This document shows, piece after piece, positions 1 to 5,877 of a stretch of 9,496 bases of DNA. The notes beneath the pieces were generated by a model. That model was not told where the DNA came from. It ran no database searches and saw only the letters and a list, made by a program, of their open reading frames with translations. Each line of letters begins with the position of its first letter. Position 1 is the stretch's first letter. Origin of the DNA: Oscillospiraceae bacterium (GTDB taxonomy: Bacteria; Bacillota; Clostridia; Oscillospirales; Ruminococcaceae). The translations under genes and the position numbers were made by a program. The stretch spans positions 1-9,496 of the forward strand of contig JAGAKC010000325.1 of NCBI GenBank assembly GCA_017848155.1, given 5' to 3'.

Positions 1-1
1 C

Positions 2-493
2 ATCGGACCGAAGGTGACTCACCCGATGTATTTGGAGGGCTCGATAGGCAGAGCGAAGGCTCACCTGTTTGAAACCTCAAAGAAGCTGACCGAAAAGTAT
101 AAGGACAGCGGAATTAAAGCGTACATCTCCGTCAACAAGGCGCTGGTGACCCAGTCCAGTGCGGCTATACCGATAGTGCCGCTGTACATCACACTGCTTT
201 ACAAGGTGATGAAGGCAAAGGGCAACCACGAGGGCTGTATAGAGCAGATGTACCGCCTGTTTGCCGAGAAGCTTTACAACGGCGCAGCTGTTGTTGACGA
301 AGAGGGCAGGATACGTCTTGATGACTGGGAGCTGCTTCCTGAGATACAGGACGAGATATCAAAGGTGTGGGATGATCTTACCGACGATGACCTGAAAGCA
401 CTTGCGGACATCGACGGCTACTGGGAGGATTTCTACGCACTGTTTGGTTTCGGAATAGACGGAGTAGATTACGACGCAGACGTGGAGGTCTGA
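2..493 (+). CDS. fabV: Enoyl-[ACP] / trans-2-enoyl-CoA reductase FabV, 3' part (5' end outside window)
   Basis: This is the C-terminal ~163 residues of a FabV-type NADH-dependent enoyl reductase, a cytoplasmic enzyme reducing the trans-2 double bond of enoyl-ACP or enoyl-CoA in fatty acid elongation or butyrate-type fermentation. The frame is open from base 2; the internal ATG at 14 is not the true start, since the family is about 400 residues long. The family's active-site pattern Tyr-x8-Lys is intact at the very edge: Tyr codon 29-31 in PMYLEGSIGRAK and Lys codon 56-58. The C-terminus has the family's hallmark ending, a YW-DFYALFGFGIDGVDYDADV-type block. The role of Tyr and Lys is family knowledge; ACP versus CoA preference cannot be read from sequence. 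The stop TGA lies 40 bases before the ABC exporter start with no terminator between, so the genes may be co-transcribed. Confidence 0.93.
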   Translation: MGPKVTHPMYLEGSIGRAKAHLFETSKKLTEKYKDSGIKAYISVNKALVTQSSAAIPIVPLYITLLYKVMKAKGNHEGCIEQMYRLFAEKLYNGAAVVDEEGRIRLDDWELLPEIQDEISKVWDDLTDDDLKALADIDGYWEDFYALFGFGIDGVDYDADVEV

Positions 494-533
494 TGTCGGT
501 ATGTATTCTCTCCGTTTCCGATCGGGAGAACAG

Positions 534-2432
534 ATGTTTATAATCAAAAGAAAAAAGAAAGAGCAGACGGATGAGCTGCACCATGAGTACGGCGTCATCC
601 GAAACTGCATGTATATCCTCCGTGCATACAGGAGGTATCGTCCGTCGATGATATTCTACCTTGTGCTGGGAGGAATAACAGGCGCTTCCATGTCCTATAT
701 CTGGACGATAATAGGAAAGCTCGTTATCGACATGATAGGTGCGCAGTCCGCAAAGGGTCAGCAGGACATCATGCCGCTGCTGTACCTTATCATCGCAACG
801 ACGGTGGTGGAGTTCGTCATGATGTGGCTGAACACTGTCGTTACGAAGAATCTTGACCTCGGCTTTACGTTCACAAGGCTTAAGCTGACGAAGGAGCGCA
901 TCGCAAGGTCGATGAGGATGGAGTATGAGCAGCTTGAAACGCCTGACATGCTCGACCGCCTGCAGAAGGCGAAGCGTGCGACGGGTCACATGTACGGCGG
1001 CGTTGAGGGACTGATGCGTGACATGTGGCAGTTCATGATACAGTTCACTGCGGTCATCACTGCGGTGGGTATCATCTCAACGCTGAATATCTGGCTGGTG
1101 GTGATAATACTTGTTCTGTCGCTGATACAGTTCGAGTATTTCGACTATATCCGCCTTAAGGACAAGGAGGTCATGTGGGACGCAATGGCAGGTACCTGGC
1201 GCAGGCTTGAGTACATGCAGACCGTTTCCACCGACTTCACCTATGCAAAGGATATACGGCTTTACGGCATGAAGGACTGGCTCAACGACAAGCACCGTGA
1301 GGTGAATGCGGAGGAGCTTTCACGCTGGGTACAGAGCCGTACCTACTGGCAGTACAACAGCCTGTTTTCGTCTGGCATATCGCTGGTGAGGAACGTTATC
1401 ATCTATGGCTGGATGATATATGATATGCTGTTCGGCGGCATGAGCATAGGCGATTTCACGCTGTACGTGGGAAGCGCTGTGACCATGTCGGGCAGCATCA
1501 ATGCATTCCTGCAGTCTGTCGGCGGCATGCGTGAGCGCAGCAGCCGTATGGATGATTTCCGCACCTTTATGGACATAAAGTTCGGTGACGAGGGCAGAAA
1601 GACCGTACCTGTGCCGAAGGCTGACAGCTACACATTCGAGTTCAGAAACGTGTCCTTCAGATATCAGGGACAGGAAGCATATGCGCTTAAGGACCTGAAC
1701 CTTACCCTTGAAGCAGGGCAGCGCCTTGCGGTGGTGGGACTCAACGGCGCAGGAAAGACCACGTTCATAAAGCTGCTTCTGAGGCTGTATGACGTGACGG
1801 AGGGCGAGATACTCTGCAACGGCATCGACATACGTGAGTTTGACCGTGACGAGTATTTCAGGCTGTTTGCGCCTGCATTCCAGGAGGTGGAGGTGTTTGC
1901 ATTCCCGCTTTCCGAGAATGTCAGCATGACCACCTCTGACAGCACTGACAAGCAAAAGGCGGAGGAGTATCTCCGTGCGGCAGGCATGGGCGACAAGCTG
2001 GACAGGCTGCCTGACGGAATGGATACGGAGCTTTTAAAGGTGCTGTACGACGACGGAGTTGACCTGTCGGGCGGCGAGAAGCAGAAGCTGGCGCTGGCGA
2101 GGGCGCTTTACAAGGATTCCCCCGTGGTGGTGCTGGACGAGCCTACCGCAGCGCTTGACGCACTTGCGGAGTACAGGCTGTATCAGAGCTTCAACGGCAT
2201 GATAGGCGACAAGTCTGCGGTGTATATAAGCCACAGATTAAGCTCCACACGCTTCTGCGACACCATAGCGATGTTCGTAAACGGACGTATGGTGGAGCAC
2301 GGCACTCATGACGAGCTGCTGCAGAAGGGCGGCGCATATGCGGAGATGTTCCGTGTACAGGCGCAGTATTACATAGAGGATGAAGCGGCGACATCTGCTT
2401 CCGCAGAGGAAGGGGGTGCTGTCGTTGGCTGA
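534..2432 (+). CDS. ABC exporter half-transporter A (membrane domain + ATPase)
   Basis: A 632-residue ABC half-transporter: an N-terminal membrane domain (hydrophobic segments near residues 38-66, 80-102, 165-200 and 286-325) followed by a nucleotide-binding domain from about 350. Walker A GLNGAGKTT is at 402-410, the Q-loop in PAFQE follows, signature LSGGE at 511-515, Walker B VVVLDEP with catalytic Glu536, and H-loop His567 in YISHRLSS. All ATPase residues are consensus. I chose ATG 534 because GGGAG sits 5 bases upstream. ATG 501 in the same frame, 11 bases after GGAGGT, would add 11 residues and is possible. The gene overlaps half-transporter B by 8 bases and is clearly its paralog, so a heterodimeric exporter is likely. 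The substrate is unknown; lipids, peptides or drugs are all carried by this family. Residues after ~620 form a small Ala/Glu/Gly tail absent from B. Confidence 0.9.
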   Translation: MFIIKRKKKEQTDELHHEYGVIRNCMYILRAYRRYRPSMIFYLVLGGITGASMSYIWTIIGKLVIDMIGAQSAKGQQDIMPLLYLIIATTVVEFVMMWLNTVVTKNLDLGFTFTRLKLTKERIARSMRMEYEQLETPDMLDRLQKAKRATGHMYGGVEGLMRDMWQFMIQFTAVITAVGIISTLNIWLVVIILVLSLIQFEYFDYIRLKDKEVMWDAMAGTWRRLEYMQTVSTDFTYAKDIRLYGMKDWLNDKHREVNAEELSRWVQSRTYWQYNSLFSSGISLVRNVIIYGWMIYDMLFGGMSIGDFTLYVGSAVTMSGSINAFLQSVGGMRERSSRMDDFRTFMDIKFGDEGRKTVPVPKADSYTFEFRNVSFRYQGQEAYALKDLNLTLEAGQRLAVVGLNGAGKTTFIKLLLRLYDVTEGEILCNGIDIREFDRDEYFRLFAPAFQEVEVFAFPLSENVSMTTSDSTDKQKAEEYLRAAGMGDKLDRLPDGMDTELLKVLYDDGVDLSGGEKQKLALARALYKDSPVVVLDEPTAALDALAEYRLYQSFNGMIGDKSAVYISHRLSSTRFCDTIAMFVNGRMVEHGTHDELLQKGGAYAEMFRVQAQYYIEDEAATSASAEEGGAVVG

Positions 2433-4224
2433 TACGAATGTAAAAAAGGAAAAGGGAGTTGTGCTAAAGACGCTTAAGTACTTTTTCCCCGTTGCGTGGC
2501 GATTCGACAAGGCTTACTTCATACTCTCTGCGTTGAATGTGCTGATAGCGGCGGCGCTGCCGTTTATCGACATCTTCATACTTCCGCTGCTTATCGACGC
2601 ACTGTGTGCTGAGGTGCGGGATATTCCGCAGATAATCACCTATGCGGCGCTGATGGTGGGACTTGATGTCATCGTGGGACTTATAAACTCGCAGATAACG
2701 ATACATCTTGAAAAATACGAGGACAAGTTCCTCAATTTCCAGGCGGAGCAGATAGCTGACCGCTGCATGAACATCGACTTTGCCCTTACCGAAAACAAGG
2801 AGTGCCTTGACCAGATAAACAAGGCAAGAGAGGGCAAGGACTGGTCGGGCGGAATACACGGTATCGCAAAGGCATTCTTCCAGATAATCCAGAATGTGCT
2901 TAAGATATTCGGTATCGTGACGGTGCTTGCGGTAAGCGCACCGTGGCTGCTGCTGATAATCGGGGCGCTGCTTGCGGTGTCCACATTCATCAATGCAAGA
3001 AAGAACAGGATAGAGGTAAAATACTTCTCCGACCTTGCAAACATAAACCGTGTGCTGTGGTATGTCACTCATGAGATAGAGGACTTCCGCTTCGGCAAGG
3101 ATGTGCGCCTTTACGGTGCGGCAGGTACGCTGATATCCCGTACCCAGCAGCAGATGGACAGGCTGAATTCGTTCTTCAGGAAAAAGGCTGACGAGCGTTA
3201 TCCGCTGGACGTTATAGATGTGGCGGTGGGAGCACTGCGTGATTTCGGTACGTATCTGTACCTTGGTGCGCTGGCTATCCTCGGCAAGATAACGATAGGT
3301 GTGTATTCCCAGCTGGTGGCGGCTGGCGGCACTCTCAACGCATCGCTTCAGGGCGTGGTATTCGGCGCACAGGACATCGTGAAGCGCTGCAACTACGGCT
3401 ATGAGATGGTGAAGCTGATGGAGTATCCGCCCATGCTTGAAAAGGGCGACAAAAAGGTCGGCGACCCTGGCGGCGGTCATGAGATAGAGTTCCGCAATGT
3501 GAGCTTCTCCTACCCTAATTCAGGCGTGCAGGTGCTGAAAAACGTATCCATAACGCTTAAAGCAGGCGAGCGGCTCTCTGTCGTGGGACTTAACGGCGCA
3601 GGCAAGACCACGTTCATAAAGCTGCTGTGCCGCCTTTACGACTGCGACGAGGGCGAGATACTGCTGGACGGCGTGAATATACGTGACTATGACTATGAGG
3701 AGTACATGAAGCTGTTCTCGGTGGTGTTTCAGGACTTCCGTCTGCTGTCGTTCACGGCAAAGGACAATATCCTGCTTGGAAAGGACGACACTGACGAGGC
3801 GGTAGACGAGATGTTCCGCAAGGTGGGACTTCTCGACAAGGTGAATACACTTCCCAAAGGCAGGGACACTATGATGTTCCGTCAGTTCGACCGTGACGGA
3901 GTGCAGCTTTCGGGCGGCGAGCAGCAGAAGCTTGCCATCGCACGTGCGCTGTACAAGGACGCACCCGTGGTGATACTGGACGAGCCTACCGCAGCGCTCG
4001 ACCCCGTTGCGGAGTACGAGATATACTGCAGATTCAACGAGCTTGTGGGCGGCAAGACTGCCGTTTATATAAGCCACAGGCTCTCAAGCTGCCGTTTCTG
4101 CGACAGGATAGCGGTATTTTCCGAGGGCACGATAAAGGAGCTTGGAACTCACGAGGCTCTTGTGCATAAGGAGAACGGCATCTATGCGGAGATGTTTGCG
4201 GCACAGGCGCAGTATTACGTCTGA
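2425..4224 (+). CDS. ABC exporter half-transporter B (membrane domain + ATPase)
   Basis: A 599-residue ABC half-transporter paired with the preceding gene. Membrane segments lie near residues 25-55, 65-90, 150-190 and 265-310. The ATPase domain has Walker A GLNGAGKTT at 388-396, Q-loop in VVFQD, signature LSGGE at 495-499, Walker B VVILDEP with Glu520, and His551 in YISHRLSS. I place the start at TTG 2425: it overlaps the upstream stop (TTGGCTGA), and GAGGAAGGGGG at 2406-2416 lies 8 bases upstream, the classic layout for translational coupling. ATG 2380, in the same frame, has a weak ribosome site and would add 15 residues; GTG 2461 is a third option. Both proteins share long ATPase stretches and the ending YAEMF-x-x-QAQYY, pointing to tandem duplication. 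Unlike many heterodimeric exporters, neither partner has a degenerate ATPase site. Cargo is not recognisable. Confidence 0.9.
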   Translation: MADTNVKKEKGVVLKTLKYFFPVAWRFDKAYFILSALNVLIAAALPFIDIFILPLLIDALCAEVRDIPQIITYAALMVGLDVIVGLINSQITIHLEKYEDKFLNFQAEQIADRCMNIDFALTENKECLDQINKAREGKDWSGGIHGIAKAFFQIIQNVLKIFGIVTVLAVSAPWLLLIIGALLAVSTFINARKNRIEVKYFSDLANINRVLWYVTHEIEDFRFGKDVRLYGAAGTLISRTQQQMDRLNSFFRKKADERYPLDVIDVAVGALRDFGTYLYLGALAILGKITIGVYSQLVAAGGTLNASLQGVVFGAQDIVKRCNYGYEMVKLMEYPPMLEKGDKKVGDPGGGHEIEFRNVSFSYPNSGVQVLKNVSITLKAGERLSVVGLNGAGKTTFIKLLCRLYDCDEGEILLDGVNIRDYDYEEYMKLFSVVFQDFRLLSFTAKDNILLGKDDTDEAVDEMFRKVGLLDKVNTLPKGRDTMMFRQFDRDGVQLSGGEQQKLAIARALYKDAPVVILDEPTAALDPVAEYEIYCRFNELVGGKTAVYISHRLSSCRFCDRIAVFSEGTIKELGTHEALVHKENGIYAEMFAAQAQYYV

Positions 4225-4235
4225 TCTGAGATAAA

Positions 4236-4256
4236 GGGGCGGACGGCGTTCGCCCC
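4236..4256 (+). repeat. Short GC-rich hairpin between exporter B and the BrxD-like gene
   Basis: GGGGCGGA (4236-4243) can pair with TTCGCCCC (4249-4256), 8 base pairs including one G-U, around a 5-base loop. No T-run follows, so it is a poor intrinsic terminator. Its right arm matches the end of the larger palindrome at 8156-8221 (TTCGCCCC), so it may be a remnant of the same dispersed repeat or an mRNA-stabilising hairpin. Confidence 0.45.
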
Positions 4257-4293
4257 ACTCGCAGTTATGATATCGAAAAAGAAAGGAGCCGCT

Positions 4294-5601
4294 ATGACCG
4301 TTCCGAAGAGAATAGCATCAAATCTTATAAACGCCCTTAAGGGCGGCGTCGTGCCGCGCACAGGGCTTGGCTACATCGCTGTGGGCAGGACGGCAGAGAT
4401 AAACGCACTGCTGCACGATGTGGAGATAGCAGAGCAGGGCGGTGCATTCTTCAGCTTTGTTGTAGGTCGTTACGGCAGCGGCAAGAGCTTCCTGCTTCAG
4501 ACCATGAGGAGCTATGTCATGGACAAAGGCTTTGTGGTGGTGGACGCAGACCTTTCCCCCGAGCGCAGGCTGATGGGCAGCAAGGGTCAGGGACTTGCGA
4601 CCTACCGTGAGCTGATGCGCAACATGAGCGTAAAGACGAAGCCTGACGGCGGCGCATTGCAGCTGATACTTGACAAATGGCTGACGGGACTTCGTGCTGA
4701 GCTTATCGCAGAGGGCGGCGACCCTGACAGCATCACCTTTGACGTGGACATGAAGCGCAGGATGCGGCTGAAAACAGCGCCCCTGTGCGAGCTTGTACAC
4801 GGCTATGATTTTGAAAAGGTGCTCACCGAGTATTACGACGGCTTCATGCTTGGAATGGAGCACAAGACCGCTGCTGCGGTGAGATGGCTCCGCGGCGAAT
4901 ACGCAAACAAGACCGAAGCACGTCAGGAGCTGTCTGTAAATTCCGTTATCGGGGATGACAACTGGTATGATTACGTGAAGCTGATGACAGCCTTTCTCAC
5001 ATCGGCAGGGTACAAGGGACTTGTGCTGATGATAGACGAGCTGGTCAATATCATGAAGATACCTCATTCCGTGACACGCCAGAACAACTATGAAAAGATG
5101 CTGACCATGTATAACGACGCACTTCAGGGCAGGACGCCGCATCTCGGCATCATAATGGGCGGCACGCCGCAGGCTGTCGAGGACCCGCGCCGTGGTGTAT
5201 TCAGCTACGAAGCGCTGCGCTCACGTCTTGAAAGAGGGCGCTTTGCGACGGACGATACCCACGATATGCTTGCGCCGATAATAAAGCTCCAGCCGCTGAC
5301 GTATGAGGAGCTTACGGTGCTGACCGAGAAGCTGACTGACATACACGCAGGACTTTACGGCTACGAGAGCCGCATCACGCTCCAGGACAGGATATACTTC
5401 ATCAAGGCGGAGTTTTCCCGCGTGGGTGCGGACAAGAACATCACTCCACGTGAGATGATACGTGATTTCATCGAGCTTCTTAACATGGCTTATCAGAATC
5501 CTGAAAGGTCGCTTCCCGAGCTTATGGGCGATGAAGGCTTCGCATTCTCCGAAAGCGATGAGAAGCCTGACATCGATGGCTTTGAGGATTTTGACCTGTA
5601 A
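4294..5601 (+). CDS. BrxD-like P-loop ATPase (DUF2791 / BREX ATP-binding family)
   Basis: A 435-residue cytoplasmic ATPase matching the DUF2791 family, which includes BrxD of type 2 BREX phage-defence loci. Visible motifs: Walker A GRYGSGKS at 58-65; Walker B LVLMIDE with Asp248-Glu249; then the family block N252, N265-Y266-E267, N274, sensor-like GGTP at 289-292, and RRGVFSYEALRSRL at 299-312 carrying candidate arginine fingers. The C-terminus (about 416-435) is strongly acidic. ATG 4294 is chosen because AAAGGAG ends 5 bases upstream; ATG 4267 in frame has no ribosome site. Family knowledge says such ATPases act with an Lhr-type helicase on nucleic acid, and exactly such a helicase follows after a 276-base gap. 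No BREX methylase, PglZ or TerB gene is visible, so I withhold the symbol brxD. Function in defence is an inference. Confidence 0.85.
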   Translation: MTVPKRIASNLINALKGGVVPRTGLGYIAVGRTAEINALLHDVEIAEQGGAFFSFVVGRYGSGKSFLLQTMRSYVMDKGFVVVDADLSPERRLMGSKGQGLATYRELMRNMSVKTKPDGGALQLILDKWLTGLRAELIAEGGDPDSITFDVDMKRRMRLKTAPLCELVHGYDFEKVLTEYYDGFMLGMEHKTAAAVRWLRGEYANKTEARQELSVNSVIGDDNWYDYVKLMTAFLTSAGYKGLVLMIDELVNIMKIPHSVTRQNNYEKMLTMYNDALQGRTPHLGIIMGGTPQAVEDPRRGVFSYEALRSRLERGRFATDDTHDMLAPIIKLQPLTYEELTVLTEKLTDIHAGLYGYESRITLQDRIYFIKAEFSRVGADKNITPREMIRDFIELLNMAYQNPERSLPELMGDEGFAFSESDEKPDIDGFEDFDL

Positions 5602-5610
5602 AATTATTCT
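5582..5610 (+). promoter_or_regulatory. Possible weak promoter for the structured RNA
   Basis: TTGAGG (5582-5587) and TATTCT (5605-5610) are separated by 17 bases, each matching four of six consensus sigma-A positions. Transcription would start near 5617, just before the closing stem of the predicted RNA at 5623. The -35 box lies inside the end of the BrxD-like gene. The match is modest and could be chance. Confidence 0.3.
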
Positions 5611-5622
5611 TAGGCGAACGAG

Positions 5623-5772
5623 AAAGTGCCAGATACTAGGAACCCACACTACGACTAGGCTTTGTGCCTGTCGTAGTGCGGCGTAGCATGGATGCTACGA
5701 AATCGTCGCCAAAAGGCGGCATGGATGCCGCCAGCCTAGCGACGAACAAGTGACCGACGTAGATGGTACTTT
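5623..5772 (+). ncRNA. Candidate structured RNA, five stems, closed by a long-range helix; family unknown
   Basis: Reading inverted repeats by eye gives one consistent fold. P1: AAAGTGCCA (5623-5631) with TGGTACTTT (5764-5772), 9 pairs with one G-U, closing the whole element. P2: CACTACGAC (5647-5655) with GTCGTAGTG (5670-5678), with AGGC/GCCT (5657-5660 / 5666-5669) inside. P3: CGTAGCA (5682-5688) with TGCTACG (5693-5699), loop TGGA. P4: TCGTCGC (5703-5709) with GCGACGA (5739-5745). P5, inside P4: GGCGGCA (5715-5721) with TGCCGCC (5726-5732), loop TGGA. P2 loop TAGGCT (5656-5661) can also pair with AGCCTA (5733-5738), a possible pseudoknot. There is no plausible reading frame. A terminator-like hairpin follows at 5786. 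I do not recognise the family; large clostridial RNAs such as the raiA motif or a HEARO/omega-type RNA are untested options, as is a structured mobile repeat. Strand is given as that of the genes; perfect stems alone do not prove it, though the G-U in P1 and the downstream T-run favour +. Confidence 0.6.
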
Positions 5773-5785
5773 ATCGACAGCCTGC

Positions 5786-5858
5786 ATCGGCGGCATGATA
5801 TGTAACTCCATAAGTATCTGACTTTTTGGGTGCATATCGCATTGCCGCCGATCTTTTT
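5786..5858 (+). terminator. Intrinsic terminator-like hairpin / possible attenuator before the helicase gene
   Basis: ATCGGCGGCA (5786-5795) pairs perfectly with TGCCGCCGAT (5843-5852), 10 pairs, directly followed by C and five T (5854-5858). An inner stem GATATG (5797-5802) / CATATC (5833-5838) leaves a loop of about 26-30 bases. The T-run ends 19 bases before the helicase ATG and abuts its ribosome site, so complete termination would silence the helicase from upstream transcription. GGCGGCAT also occurs in P5 of the preceding RNA, allowing alternative pairing. The long loop makes it weaker than a compact terminator. Confidence 0.6.
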
Positions 5859-5877
5859 AAAGGAAAAGAGGGTTAAA

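Noticed and set aside
493..543. 16-codon frame starting at the ATG overlapping the fabV stop (TGATG)
   Set aside because: It could be a leader peptide ending over the exporter start, but it has no recognisable attenuation signal and is short enough to be chance.
2464..3480. 338-codon open frame on the - strand inside exporter B
   Set aside because: It lies opposite a clear ABC gene; its translation is rich in His, Arg, Tyr and Leu with no motif, typical of an antisense shadow of this codon usage.
4236..4256. Hairpin considered as an intrinsic terminator after exporter B
   Set aside because: No T-run follows the stem; the next bases are ACTCGCAGTT.
5602..5877. CRISPR array, tRNA or a named riboswitch in the gap
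   Set aside because: There are no regularly spaced direct repeats, no cloverleaf with a TTCGA-type T-arm or CCA end, and no riboswitch core that I recognise. Only the generic structured-RNA call is supported.
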